Shown here: positions 1 to 8,995 of the stretch, piece by piece
How the letters are laid out: every line of letters begins with the position of its first letter
Numbering within the stretch: the stretch's first letter is position 1
Source: CAHJXF01 sp038254545
Lineage (GTDB): Bacteria; Pseudomonadota; Gammaproteobacteria; Burkholderiales; Burkholderiaceae_D
DNA: 64,000 nucleotides
Reading direction: 5' to 3'
Assembly: GCA_038254545.1 (NCBI GenBank)
Contig: JBBSGB010000014.1
Span: 1 to 64,000 of the forward strand
The notes under the pieces: model-generated
The model's input: only the letters and a program-made list of their open reading frames with translations
Told to the model about the DNA's origin: nothing
The model's database searches: none
Position numbers and translations under genes: made by a program

Positions 1-130
1 CGAGTTCTCGGCGCACCGCCCCCAGACCGCTCGACTCGGGAACCCTGCGACTGACTGCGTCAGTCACAGGGCAGCCTCGCGGGTGTCGCCTTTCTTTGGT
101 CACTTTCTTTGGCGAAGCAAAGAAAGTGAC
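1..130 (+). repeat. Interspersed two-hairpin repeat, copy 1 (cut by window edge)
   Basis: This is the first of three copies of an interspersed element in the window. It contains a dyad around CTGACTGCGTCAG near position 55 and a terminal hairpin whose arms read CACTTTCTTTG and CAAAGAAAGTG around a GCGAAG loop (about 101-129). The copies at 8954-9162 and 9253-9463 share both hairpins and the text between them. The terminal hairpin touches the stop codon of the gamma-glutamyltransferase gene, so it may act as its transcription terminator. The element has no coding capacity. Confidence 0.8.
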
Positions 131-132
131 CC

Positions 133-2091
133 TCACGGAGTGATCACATCTCCGATAACGACGCCTTCGCGCCGTGGATCCGCCCCACCTGTCCACGCCG
201 GCTGATTGCCCACCGTGGTCCTCCGCAGGATCGCAAGCCCGCTCGACTGCGGCGCAACCGACACGGTATGTCCTATCACACGCAATCCGATCACCAACGG
301 ATCGTTCGCCCCATTGCTGCTCGCATCGATGTTCGGATGCTCGCCTCCGACGTTGGTGGTCGGCGTGTTGGCCGCGCCGAAGTCCACCATCGACACCGCC
401 TGTTGCGGATTCAAGTTCCAATCGAGCGCACCCACCAGCGTCTTGGTCACGTACCAGATGATCGCGCTGCCGCCGGGCGATCCGGTTGCGAGCACGAAGT
501 CGCTGCGCGATCCGTCGGCGGCGGCAGCGAACACCAGCGTCGGCGCCATCGAACTGCGCGGGCGCTTGTTGGCCGCGACACGGTTGGCGATCGGGGCGCC
601 ACTCGCATCGGTCGGCGCCGCCGAGAAGTCGGTCAACTGGTTGTTGAGGATGAAGCCGCGCGCGAAGTGGTACGAGCCGAACGAACTCTCCACGGTGGTC
701 GTCATCGACAGCACGTTGTTGTAGCGGTCGACGATCACGAGTTGCGTGGTGCCGTGCTCTTCGACTGTGGAGATACCGAACGACGTCGGCCCCAGATCGC
801 CCGCCGGCGCGGTGCCGATGCTGCGCGTGAGGGTGATCAACGAAGCGCGCGATTTCAGATACGGCTTGTTGAGCAGCGTATTGGCCGAGCCGCCGGGCAA
901 CGGCACGAAGTCGGTGTCGGCGATGTACTTGTCACGGTCGGCATAGGCGAGGCGCTCGGCTTCCGAAACCAGATGCACGCCGAGCACCGTGGGCTTGCCA
1001 CCATTGCGATCGAGCGCGGTCGGCGCGTATTGCGCCAGATTGAAATTCTCGAGGATGCCGAGCGCCGCCTGACTTGTGATGCCGCCCGACGACGGCGGCC
1101 CCATGCCGCACACGTAGTAGATGCGATAAGTCGTGCAGATCGGATCGCGGCGTTTGGCCACGTATGCGCCCAGATCCGCGAGCGTGGTCTTGCCGGTCGT
1201 GATGCCGCCGGTCGTGTCCTTGACCTTGTCGATGATGGCCTGCCCGATGTCGCCGGTGTAGAAGGCCGATGCGCCGTTGTTGGCGATCGCCGTGAAGGTT
1301 GCCGCCAGTGCCGGGTTCTTCAGCACCGTTCCTGCGGCTTTGCCGCTGCCATCGGCGTTGAGGAAGTAGGCTTTGGCATCGGGGTCGCGCGAGAGCGGGA
1401 CCTTGTCGGCATCGATCGAGGCGGCCATGCGCGGGCTGATGTTGAAACCGTTGGTGGCGATGTCTATGCCCGGCTGGAACAGGTCACGCCACGGCAGGCG
1501 GCCGTGATCCTGATATGCCAGCTCGAGCATGCGCAGCACCCCGGGCGTGCCGATCGAACGGCCGCTCAGGCGTGCGTTCGGCTTGGGGAGCGTCAGGTCG
1601 GTCGCGTCGTCGATGTAGCGCAGATAGTTCGGCGTCGCGGCCGCAGGCGCCGTCTCGCGGCCATCATAGGATTGCACCGTCTTCGCGGCGGCATCGTAAT
1701 AGAGCATGAAGGCGCCGCCGCCGATGCCCGATGATTGCGGCTCGACCAGGTTCAGTGCCATCTGCGCGGCGATCGCCGCATCGATCGCGGTGCCGCCCTT
1801 GGCCAGGATGTCGCAGGCCACGCGCGACGAGATCGGATTGGCGGTGACCGCCATCACCGTGCGCGTGCTGACCGCGTCCTTGCTCGCGAAGCCGGTGGCG
1901 ATCTCGGGTCCGCCGGTGGGCAGTCCGGTTCCGCTGCCGGGGATCGCCGTGCCCGAGCATTGCAACGCCACCACCGGGGGCACCGGCTGTGGCCCACCGT
2001 CGTCGTTGCAGCCGGCGAGCAGCAACGAAGCGACCAGGCTGGCTGCGAACGGCACGCCGAACCTCCAGCGGGCAATGAATGGCTGATTCAT
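133..2091 (-). CDS. ggt: Gamma-glutamyltransferase, lipoprotein form
   Basis: The 652-residue protein belongs to the gamma-glutamyltransferase family, which cleaves or transfers the gamma-glutamyl group of glutathione and related compounds in the periplasm. The N-terminus is a lipoprotein signal with lipobox LLAGC (Cys28), so the mature protein is probably membrane anchored. The family core is clear, including an SSGIGGGAF stretch and an HGTTQLV segment near residue 445. In the family, self-cleavage before the Thr of that segment creates the small subunit and the catalytic nucleophile. A longer reading frame starts 22 codons upstream, but the ATG at 2091 immediately precedes the signal peptide. 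The gene ends directly against a repeat hairpin. Confidence 0.92.
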   Translation of the reverse strand: MNQPFIARWRFGVPFAASLVASLLLAGCNDDGGPQPVPPVVALQCSGTAIPGSGTGLPTGGPEIATGFASKDAVSTRTVMAVTANPISSRVACDILAKGGTAIDAAIAAQMALNLVEPQSSGIGGGAFMLYYDAAAKTVQSYDGRETAPAAATPNYLRYIDDATDLTLPKPNARLSGRSIGTPGVLRMLELAYQDHGRLPWRDLFQPGIDIATNGFNISPRMAASIDADKVPLSRDPDAKAYFLNADGSGKAAGTVLKNPALAATFTAIANNGASAFYTGDIGQAIIDKVKDTTGGITTGKTTLADLGAYVAKRRDPICTTYRIYYVCGMGPPSSGGITSQAALGILENFNLAQYAPTALDRNGGKPTVLGVHLVSEAERLAYADRDKYIADTDFVPLPGGSANTLLNKPYLKSRASLITLTRSIGTAPAGDLGPTSFGISTVEEHGTTQLVIVDRYNNVLSMTTTVESSFGSYHFARGFILNNQLTDFSAAPTDASGAPIANRVAANKRPRSSMAPTLVFAAAADGSRSDFVLATGSPGGSAIIWYVTKTLVGALDWNLNPQQAVSMVDFGAANTPTTNVGGEHPNIDASSNGANDPLVIGLRVIGHTVSVAPQSSGLAILRRTTVGNQPAWTGGADPRREGVVIGDVITP

Positions 2092-2167
2092 GGGTCTTCC
2101 TTCGGAAAAGAGGGCGGATCGATCGACGATGGAGAGGCACGCGGCATCGTATGGCACACGATGAACT

Positions 2168-2602
2168 TCAAATCACGCGGTGGTCAATCGGATTCTTCCC
2201 TGTTCCGGGCAACCGGAGGTTTCGGCGCTCAAGCGCGAACGCGCGCGCCTCGACTTCGTAGCGATTGGCCGTGTAGCCCCGCCGCAACGACTCGCGCAGA
2301 TAACGCCATACGGTCAACGTCCCGCGGTTCCATTGACGAAGCACATGGAAGTATTCGTGGAGCACGAGCTCGATGTCGCCCACGAACGCATCGCCCGAGG
2401 CCGAAAGATAGATGGCATTGCGCCGCGTGGTCGCGGCCACGTGGCGCCCATGCAGGCGTGCGAAGCGCGAATACTCGATCACCACGATGCGCGCGATGGT
2501 TTCGCGTGGGACCTCGAAGATCTGCGCGAGGGCGTCGCACAGCCGCTCGGGTATGACGTAGGGCCGCTCGGTGCGGCGCTCGGTGCGGCGTGGGGCACGC
2601 AT
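2168..2602 (-). CDS. Small HEXXH-containing putative zinc metalloprotein
   Basis: This is a 144-residue protein with no signal peptide. Its clearest feature is the HEYFHV segment near residue 82, a HEXXH zinc-site signature, followed about 30 residues later by YEVEARAFA, which could supply the third ligand Glu as in gluzincin-like peptidases and DUF4157-like domains. The N-terminus is rich in Arg. It lies between the glutaryl-CoA dehydrogenase gene (34-base gap) and ggt (76-base gap) on the same strand and is probably cotranscribed. The substrate is unknown. It may be a peptidase or only a fold relative. Confidence 0.6.
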   Translation of the reverse strand: MRAPRRTERRTERPYVIPERLCDALAQIFEVPRETIARIVVIEYSRFARLHGRHVAATTRRNAIYLSASGDAFVGDIELVLHEYFHVLRQWNRGTLTVWRYLRESLRRGYTANRYEVEARAFALERRNLRLPGTGKNPIDHRVI

Positions 2603-2636
2603 CGTCGTCGGGCGCGCATCCGATACGTCGGGTCGC

Positions 2637-3839
2637 CTATTGAAACGCCTGTATCCCCGTCTGCGCGCGACCGAGGATCAGCGCATGGATGTCATGCGTG
2701 CCTTCGTAGGTGTTGACGACTTCGAGATTGACCAGATGCCGTGCGACACCGAACTCGTCCGAGATCCCGTTGCCGCCCATCATGTCGCGCGCCATGCGGG
2801 CGATGTCGAGCGACTTGCCGCAGGAGTTGCGTTTCATGATCGACGTGATCTCGACCGACGCCGTGCCTTCGTCCTTCATGCGTCCAAGGCGCAGGCACCC
2901 TTGCAGCCCGAGCGTGATTTCGGTCTGCATGTCGGCGAGCTTCTTCTGGATCAACTGATTGGCCGCCAAGGGTCGCCCGAACTGCTTGCGATCGAGCACG
3001 TATTGGCGCGCGCGATGCCAGCAGTCTTCTGCCGCGCCGAGCGCACCCCACGAGATGCCGTAGCGCGCGGAGTCGAGGCACGTGAACGGGCCCTTCAATC
3101 CACGCACGTCGGGGAAGGCGTTCTCTTCGGGACAGAAGACATCGTCCATCACGATCTCGCCGGTGATCGATGCGCGCAGACCCACCTTGCCGTGGATCTT
3201 CGGCGCGGAGAGTCCCTTCATGCCCTTGTCGAGGATGAAGCCGCGGATGGCGCCTTCATCGTCCTTGGCCCACACCACGAACACGTCGGCGATCGGTGAA
3301 TTCGAGATCCACATCTTCGCGCCCGACACCGAGTAGCCGCCCTCGACCTTCTTCGCGCGCGTGACCATCGAACCCGGGTCCGAGCCGTGATCGGGCTCGG
3401 TGAGGCCGAAGCAGCCTATCCATTCGCCAGTCGCAAGCTTCGGCAGATATTTCTGCTTCTGCGCTTCGGTCCCGAACATGTTGATCGGCACCATCACCAG
3501 CGACGACTGCACGCTCATCATCGAGCGATAACCCGAATCGACGCGCTCGACCTCGCGCGCGATCAGGCCGTAGGCCACGTAGTTGAGACCCGGGCCGCCG
3601 TATTGCTCGGGGATGGTGGGACCGAGCAGGCCGAGTTCGCCCATCTCGCGAAAGATCGCCACGTCGGTGGTCTCGTTGCGAAACGCATCGATCACGCGCG
3701 GCGCGAGCTTGTCGGTGCAATAGCGCTGCGCCGCCTCGCGCACCATGCGCTCGTCATCGCTCAGCTGCGCATCGAGCAGCAGCGGGTCTTCCCAATGGAA
3801 GCGGGCCTTGAGTTTGCGGGACGTCTCGGGTGCGTTCAT
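2637..3839 (-). CDS. gcdH: Glutaryl-CoA dehydrogenase
   Basis: This 400-residue protein is a full-length acyl-CoA dehydrogenase of the glutaryl-CoA dehydrogenase branch, which oxidises and decarboxylates glutaryl-CoA to crotonyl-CoA using FAD. Visible features are the FGLTEPDHGSDPG and WISNSPIADVFVVWAK segments of the flavin and substrate site. The C-terminal NTYEGTHDIHALILGRA carries the catalytic base Glu379. The start at 3839 has no competing upstream ATG close by. It is the fourth gene of a leftward run beginning with kynureninase, 38 bases after the ridA-like gene. In this setting it may feed C5 or C6 CoA products of aromatic or lysine/tryptophan catabolism into central metabolism. Confidence 0.93.
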   Translation of the reverse strand: MNAPETSRKLKARFHWEDPLLLDAQLSDDERMVREAAQRYCTDKLAPRVIDAFRNETTDVAIFREMGELGLLGPTIPEQYGGPGLNYVAYGLIAREVERVDSGYRSMMSVQSSLVMVPINMFGTEAQKQKYLPKLATGEWIGCFGLTEPDHGSDPGSMVTRAKKVEGGYSVSGAKMWISNSPIADVFVVWAKDDEGAIRGFILDKGMKGLSAPKIHGKVGLRASITGEIVMDDVFCPEENAFPDVRGLKGPFTCLDSARYGISWGALGAAEDCWHRARQYVLDRKQFGRPLAANQLIQKKLADMQTEITLGLQGCLRLGRMKDEGTASVEITSIMKRNSCGKSLDIARMARDMMGGNGISDEFGVARHLVNLEVVNTYEGTHDIHALILGRAQTGIQAFQ

Positions 3840-3877
3840 GGTGACCTCGTGTACTTGGCGTTCATCGCGACCTTACA

Positions 3878-4285
3878 TCAATCGGGGATGACCGCCGTCG
3901 CCTCGATCTCGACCTTCGCGCGGTCCTCGATCAAGGCAACCACCTGTACGGCTGTCATCGCCGGATAGTGCTTGCCGATGATCTCCCGATACGCCGCGCC
4001 GATGGCCGGATAGGCGCTCACGTACTCGCGCTTGTCGGTCACGTACCAGGTCATGCGCACGATGTGCTCGGGACGACCGCCTGCAACGGCGAGGACCGCA
4101 ACGACATTTGAGAGCGCCTGTCGCGTCTGCACCGCGAAGTCGTCGCTTTCGAACGCGCATTGCGCATTCCATCCGATCTGGCCCGCGATCGAGATCAGCG
4201 TGCCGCGCGCGGCCGTGCCGTTGGAGTAGCCACGCGGCTCCGCCCAGCCTTGAGGTTGAAGGAGTTTCACGGAGGAGTTCGACAT
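3878..4285 (-). CDS. RidA/YjgF-family enamine/imine deaminase
   Basis: This 135-residue protein is of RidA family size. RidA proteins hydrolyse reactive enamines and imines formed by PLP enzymes and related reactions. Segments typical of the family are SIAGQIGWNAQ near the N-terminus, the middle RMTWYVTDKREY and the C-terminal ALIEDRAKVEIEATAVIP. The reading frame is open further upstream, but the ATG at 4285 gives the family length and follows the kynA stop by only 14 bases. It therefore lies inside the kynurenine operon, in a place where formamidase (kynB) is often found in other species. A role on the enamine product of the neighbouring 2-aminobenzoyl-CoA enzyme is possible but inferred. 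Confidence 0.9.
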   Translation of the reverse strand: MSNSSVKLLQPQGWAEPRGYSNGTAARGTLISIAGQIGWNAQCAFESDDFAVQTRQALSNVVAVLAVAGGRPEHIVRMTWYVTDKREYVSAYPAIGAAYREIIGKHYPAMTAVQVVALIEDRAKVEIEATAVIPD

Positions 4286-4299
4286 GGGGATTCGCTGGT

Positions 4300-5082
4300 T
4301 CAAAGATCGGTGCGGACTTTCCACAACTCGGGGAACAGCACCACGTCGAGCATCTTGCGCAGGTAACTCACGCCACCGGTGCCGCCGGTGCCGGGCTTGA
4401 ACCCGATGATGCGCTCGACCGTCGTCACGTGGCGAAAGCGCCATTGCCTGAAGGCGTCTTCGAGGTCGATCAATTCCTCGGCCAATTCGTAGAGCCGCCA
4501 ATGCTGTTCGGGGTTGCGATAGACCACCAGCCACGCGGCTTCGACGGCCGTGTCGAAAGGTCGCGGCACGGTCGGATCGACGGGCACGGGATCGACGGCG
4601 AAGCCGCTTTTCGCGAGCAGGCCGATCGCTTCGTCATAGATGCTGGGCGCGCGCAACGCGACCTCGAGATGTGCGCGATAGGCGCCTTCGTGCGACGCGA
4701 TGTGACGCGCGCCCTTGTTGCCCAGCAAAAATTCGATCTCGCGATACTGGGGTGATTGGAAACCCGACGACGTTCCCAGATGCGGCCGCACCGCGCTGTA
4801 CTCGTTCGGCGTCATGGTGGCCAACACTGTCCACGCGGACACGAGTTGTTCCATGATTCGCGACACGCGCGCGAGCATCTTGAACGCCGCCGGCAATGCG
4901 TCGTTGTGCAGGTTCGCGACTGCCGCACGCAACTCGTGCAGCATCAGCTTCATCCACAACTCGCTGGTCTGATGCTGCACGATGAAGAGCATCTCGTTGT
5001 GATCGGGCGAGCGCGGATGTTGCGACGACAGCAGCGTGTCGAGCGAGAGGTAATCGCTGTAGGTAAGGGAGGCGTCTGTCAT
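4300..5082 (-). CDS. kynA: Tryptophan 2,3-dioxygenase
   Basis: This 260-residue protein matches bacterial tryptophan 2,3-dioxygenase, the haem enzyme that opens the indole ring of L-tryptophan to N-formylkynurenine. Family landmarks are YSDYLSLDTLL, the FIVQHQTSELWMKLMLHEL helix near residue 35 that lines the substrate site, the SGFQSPQYREIEFLLGNK segment and the C-terminal GFKPGTGGTGGVSYL loop that closes over substrate. It follows kynureninase by 24 bases on the same strand. N-formylkynurenine formamidase, needed between these two steps, is not seen in the window. Confidence 0.97.
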   Translation of the reverse strand: MTDASLTYSDYLSLDTLLSSQHPRSPDHNEMLFIVQHQTSELWMKLMLHELRAAVANLHNDALPAAFKMLARVSRIMEQLVSAWTVLATMTPNEYSAVRPHLGTSSGFQSPQYREIEFLLGNKGARHIASHEGAYRAHLEVALRAPSIYDEAIGLLAKSGFAVDPVPVDPTVPRPFDTAVEAAWLVVYRNPEQHWRLYELAEELIDLEDAFRQWRFRHVTTVERIIGFKPGTGGTGGVSYLRKMLDVVLFPELWKVRTDL

Positions 5083-5106
5083 TCGGAGTTCGCGTCACGC
5101 ACTGCG

Positions 5107-6477
5107 TCAGGTTACCGCTGCGCGAACCTGGAACCGCGGATCGCGATAGGCCTCGCTCGCGAGCGCATCGTCGATCGCTTCGGCGGCGTCGAACGCATCG
5201 ACGTATCGCAGATATGCAGGCGCGAATCCGAATCGCAGGATATCGCCGTCATCGGCCGTACCTTTGCGAAAGTCGCCGATCACGCCGCACTCGATCAATG
5301 CCTGCATCAACGCGTAGCCATGGACCGCAAGCGCTCCGCGCGCATGGAAGGAAACCTGGCTGCCGCGCCGCGCCGCATCGCGCGGCGTCGCCAGCACCAG
5401 CGCCTCGCCACATCGGCTCTCGACCTGCTCGATGAAAAGTTCGGTCAGCGCGATCGACTTCGCGCGCAGCGCGGGCATGGGATCAGCCGCGCCGGTCAGG
5501 CTGTCCAGCGACGCGATGCCGCACTCGAGCGCCGCCATCGAAAGGATCGCCGGCGTCCCGCACAGGAAGCGATCGACGCCCGCCGCAGGCTCATAGTCCG
5601 GCTCGAACGCGAACGGCGCCGCGTGCCCCATCCATCCCGACAGCGGCTGCATGAAGCGCTCGACGTGGAACGGATGCACCCATAGGAAGGCAGGCGCGCC
5701 GGGGCCGCCGTTCAGATACTTGTAGCCGCATCCGATCGCGAAGTCCGCATCGGCGTCGTGCAGATCGACCGTCACCGCGCCCGCCGAATGCGCGAGATCC
5801 CAGACCACCAGCGCGCCCGCGTCGTGTGCGGCACGCGTCAACGCCTTCATGTCGTGCATCGCGCCGGTTCGGTAGTTGACGTGCGTGAGCATCAGCACGG
5901 CGGTCGATGCGTCGAGCCGGGAGACGATCGCCTCGGAACGCGCATCGCTCGCGGTCGCCGGCACCAGCTTCAACGTCGCGCCGTCGCCGCGACCGCGAAG
6001 TACGCCTTCGGCGATGTAGAGGTCGGTCGGAAAGTTGTCGGCTTCGGAGACCACTACACGGCGGGTGGCGCTGCTTTCAGTAGCGAGCCGCATCGCGACC
6101 GTCAGCACCTTGAATAGATTGATCGACGTCGAATCGGCGACGACGACCTCGCCCGCGCGCGCGCCGATCAAGGGCGCCAGCGCGTCGCCGATGCGTCGCG
6201 GCGCCGCGATCCATCCCGCGCTGTTCCAGCTCGCGATCAACTCGTTGCCCCACTGCTTTTCAATCACATCGGCGACACGCGATGCCGTCGACCTGGGCAG
6301 CGCGCCGAGTGAATTGCCGTCCAGATAGATCACGTCGTCAGGCAATGCGAAGAGATCGCGCATCGCCGCGAGCGGATCGGCGGCGTCGAGCGCAACGCAG
6401 TCCGCTCGCGCGCGGACCTTCGCGCGCGTATCGATGTGGCGCGACGGCTCAACGTGCAAAGTTTGCGTACACATCAA
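5107..6477 (-). CDS. kynU: Kynureninase
   Basis: The 456-residue protein is a PLP-dependent kynureninase, which cleaves kynurenine to anthranilate and alanine. The N-terminal third carries DVIYLDGNSLGALP. DLAHSAGAVTVDLH precedes the PLP lysine in GCGYKYLNGGPGAPAF, and the C-terminal domain has ILRFGFAPAYLRYVDAFDA. It is the first gene of the leftward operon kynU-kynA-ridA-gcdH. Two adjacent ATG codons start the frame and no strong ribosome site is visible, so a slightly shorter start is possible. It diverges from the 2-aminobenzoyl-CoA monooxygenase gene across an 82-base region that must hold both promoters. Confidence 0.96.
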   Translation of the reverse strand: MMCTQTLHVEPSRHIDTRAKVRARADCVALDAADPLAAMRDLFALPDDVIYLDGNSLGALPRSTASRVADVIEKQWGNELIASWNSAGWIAAPRRIGDALAPLIGARAGEVVVADSTSINLFKVLTVAMRLATESSATRRVVVSEADNFPTDLYIAEGVLRGRGDGATLKLVPATASDARSEAIVSRLDASTAVLMLTHVNYRTGAMHDMKALTRAAHDAGALVVWDLAHSAGAVTVDLHDADADFAIGCGYKYLNGGPGAPAFLWVHPFHVERFMQPLSGWMGHAAPFAFEPDYEPAAGVDRFLCGTPAILSMAALECGIASLDSLTGAADPMPALRAKSIALTELFIEQVESRCGEALVLATPRDAARRGSQVSFHARGALAVHGYALMQALIECGVIGDFRKGTADDGDILRFGFAPAYLRYVDAFDAAEAIDDALASEAYRDPRFQVRAAVT

Positions 6478-6481
6478 TTTA

Positions 6482-6494
6482 TTTTAGACTTAAA
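6482..6494. promoter_or_regulatory. Imperfect dyad between divergent kynU and aminobenzoyl-CoA monooxygenase genes
   Basis: The 13-base stretch TTTTAGACTTAAA fits the symmetric pattern TTTnAGnCTnAAA. It lies only a few bases upstream of the kynU start, within the short region from which both arms must be transcribed. It is the only AT-rich part there. It may be a regulator site or contain a promoter -10 element. No regulator gene is adjacent. Confidence 0.35.
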
Positions 6495-6559
6495 GCAATT
6501 TCGTGCCAACGCGGCCGACGCGTTGTCAACACGCTGCGAACAGGAGGGGGCGCAACGAC

Positions 6560-8995
6560 ATGAACATCGACATCATCGGCGCCGGTCCTGCCGGGCTTTA
6601 TTTCGCGATCCTCGCGAAGAAGAGTTTTCCCGCCGCGCGCATCGAAGTCACCGAGCGCAATCGCGCCGACGACACCTTCGGCTTCGGCATCGTGCTCTCC
6701 GACGAAACGCTGGGCAACCTGCAACGCGCCGACGAGCCGACCTACCGCGAGATCGCCGCGAGCTTCGCGTACTGGGACGACATCTACACGCACTTCAAGG
6801 GGACGGTGTCGAGGTCCACCGGCCACGGCTTCTCTGGGATAAGGCGCCTGACGCTGCTGCAGATCCTGCAGCGTCGCGCGATCGAGCTCGGCGTGACGAT
6901 CCGCTACGGCGTCGAGGACAAGGGACTGGCCGCGCACGCGGACGCCGACCTGATCGTCGCGGCCGACGGCATCAACAGCCCGATTCGTGAAGCATTGAAG
7001 ACGCACTTCGCGCCCGAAGTCGATCTGCGCACCAATCGCTTCACCTGGCTGGGCGCGCGCATGAACCTGCCGGGCTTCACGTACAGCTTCCGCGAGGACA
7101 CCATCAGTCCGCGCGACGGGAAGCATAGGCCCGGCATCTGGAACATGCACGCCTATGAATACACGGCGCGCGGAGGCGAGCTCGATGGGCGCGGCGATGC
7201 CGGTGCCCACGTTGGCGAATGCACGATCGTGATCGAAACCACCGACGAAGCCTTCGGTGCGGCCGGCCTGACAGCGACCGACGAGGCCGCGACCGCGCGC
7301 TTCGTCGAGCGCCTCTTTTCAGAAGAACTGCACGGTCACGCGGTGCTCACCAATCGTTCCCACTGGCGGCAGTTCCCGACCATCACCTGCAAGACCTGGC
7401 ACCACCGCATCGATCGCGGCAATGGACGGTGCGCGCAAGTCGTGCTGCTGGGAGACGCCGCGCACACCGCGCACTTCTCGATCGGCTCGGGCACCAAGCT
7501 CGCGCTCGAAGATGCGATCGCGCTGCATGCGGCAGTGACCAACCAACCCGACGACCTGCAGCGCGCGCTCGCGCACTACGAAGCCGATCGTCGCGACGAA
7601 GTCGGCCGCATCCAGCACTCGGCCAACGTGAGCCTGGTGTGGTTCGAAAACGTGCGGCGATTCTGGGAGATGGAGCCGATCCAGTTCAACTATTCGCTCT
7701 TGTCGCGCTCCAAGCAGATCACGCACGAAAACCTGCGGCTGCGAGACGCGCCGCTGGTGGGCGAGGTCGAGGACTGGTGGAATCGCCGCGTCGCGCGTTC
7801 GCTCGGCGCGTCGTTGCAGAAGTCCTTCAAGGCGCCGCCGCTGTTCTCACCCTTCGTGCTGCGCGATATGCGGGTCAAGAATCGCGTGGTGGTGTCGCCG
7901 ATGGCGCAGTACTCGGCGATAGCGGGGATGCCCAACGAGTGGCACTTCGTGCACTACACCACGCGCGCGCTGGGCGGCGCGGGGCTGGTGTTCATCGAGA
8001 TGACCTGCCCTTCGCCCGACGCGCGCATCACGCCCGGATGCACGGGGTTGTGGAACCACGCGCAGGCCAACGCGTTCAAGCGCATCGTCGATTTCGCGCA
8101 CCTTCACAGTGACGCGAAGCTGTGCATGCAGATCGGCCACGCGGGCCGCAAGGGATCGACCCAGGTCGGGTGGGAAAAAATGGACGACCCGCTCGACGAA
8201 GTGCTGCACGGACCGAACTGGGATCTCTATGCGCCGTCTCCGGTCGCGTATCGCGAAGGCGTCAATGCACCGCCGCGCGCGATGACGCCGGCCGACATGA
8301 ATCGCATCCGCGACCAGTTCGTGGTCTCGGCGCGACTGGCCGACGCGGCCGGCTTCGACATGCTCGAACTCCACATGGCGCACGGCTACCTGCTGGCGAG
8401 CTTTATCTCGCCGATCACCAATCGCCGCGAGGACGCGTACGGTGGCAGCCTCGCGCATCGGCTGCGTTTCCCGCTCGAAGTGTGGGATGCGGTGCGCGCC
8501 GTCTGGCCTGCGCACAAGCCGATGAGCGTGCGGGTGTCGGCCACCGACTGGATACCCGGCGGCACCACCGGCGCCGACACCGTCGAGATCGCGAAGACCT
8601 TCAAGGCCCATGGCTGCGACCTGATCGACGTCTCGACTGGCCAGACCGATCCCGCATCGCGCCCCATGTATGGCCGCATGTATCAGGCCACGTTCGCCGA
8701 GCAGGTGCGGCTCGAAGCGAACATCGCCACGATGGCGGTGGGCGCGGTCACGAGCGCCGATCAGGTCAACACCTTGCTGGTATCGGGGCGCGCCGACCTG
8801 GTAGCATTGGCGCGGCCGCATCTGGCAGATCCGTATTTCACGCTGCATGCGGGGGCTGAAGCAGGATATGAAGGAACTACCTGGCCGGCGCAGTATCTGC
8901 CGGGGGCGCAGCAGGCGTATACGCTTGCGAAGCGCTTCGCGGAGTCACTTGCCGCTTCGCGGGAGTCACTTTCTTTGCTTCGCCAAAGAAAGTAA
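6560..8995 (+). CDS. abmA: Bifunctional 2-aminobenzoyl-CoA (or salicylyl-CoA) monooxygenase/reductase
   Basis: This 811-residue fusion has an N-terminal FAD monooxygenase domain with GAGPAG at residues 7-12 and LLGDAAHTAHFS near 298. A C-terminal old-yellow-enzyme domain starts around residue 428 (LFSPFVLRDMRVKNRVVVSPMAQYS) and includes LASFISPITNRREDAYGGS. The architecture is that of 2-aminobenzoyl-CoA monooxygenase/reductase and salicylyl-CoA 5-hydroxylase. The kynurenine genes alongside favour the aminobenzoyl substrate. AGGAGG at 6542-6547 supports the ATG at 6560. The last 13 codons and the stop lie inside a repeat element that begins at 8954, so the extreme C-terminus is repeat-derived. 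No aminobenzoate-CoA ligase is adjacent. Confidence 0.93.
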   Translation: MNIDIIGAGPAGLYFAILAKKSFPAARIEVTERNRADDTFGFGIVLSDETLGNLQRADEPTYREIAASFAYWDDIYTHFKGTVSRSTGHGFSGIRRLTLLQILQRRAIELGVTIRYGVEDKGLAAHADADLIVAADGINSPIREALKTHFAPEVDLRTNRFTWLGARMNLPGFTYSFREDTISPRDGKHRPGIWNMHAYEYTARGGELDGRGDAGAHVGECTIVIETTDEAFGAAGLTATDEAATARFVERLFSEELHGHAVLTNRSHWRQFPTITCKTWHHRIDRGNGRCAQVVLLGDAAHTAHFSIGSGTKLALEDAIALHAAVTNQPDDLQRALAHYEADRRDEVGRIQHSANVSLVWFENVRRFWEMEPIQFNYSLLSRSKQITHENLRLRDAPLVGEVEDWWNRRVARSLGASLQKSFKAPPLFSPFVLRDMRVKNRVVVSPMAQYSAIAGMPNEWHFVHYTTRALGGAGLVFIEMTCPSPDARITPGCTGLWNHAQANAFKRIVDFAHLHSDAKLCMQIGHAGRKGSTQVGWEKMDDPLDEVLHGPNWDLYAPSPVAYREGVNAPPRAMTPADMNRIRDQFVVSARLADAAGFDMLELHMAHGYLLASFISPITNRREDAYGGSLAHRLRFPLEVWDAVRAVWPAHKPMSVRVSATDWIPGGTTGADTVEIAKTFKAHGCDLIDVSTGQTDPASRPMYGRMYQATFAEQVRLEANIATMAVGAVTSADQVNTLLVSGRADLVALARPHLADPYFTLHAGAEAGYEGTTWPAQYLPGAQQAYTLAKRFAESLAASRESLSLLRQRK

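Noticed and set aside
4286..4534. N-terminal extension of the RidA-family frame by about 83 residues
   Set aside because: The extension overlaps kynA, is Arg-rich and unlike the family, whereas the ATG at 4285 gives the normal length.
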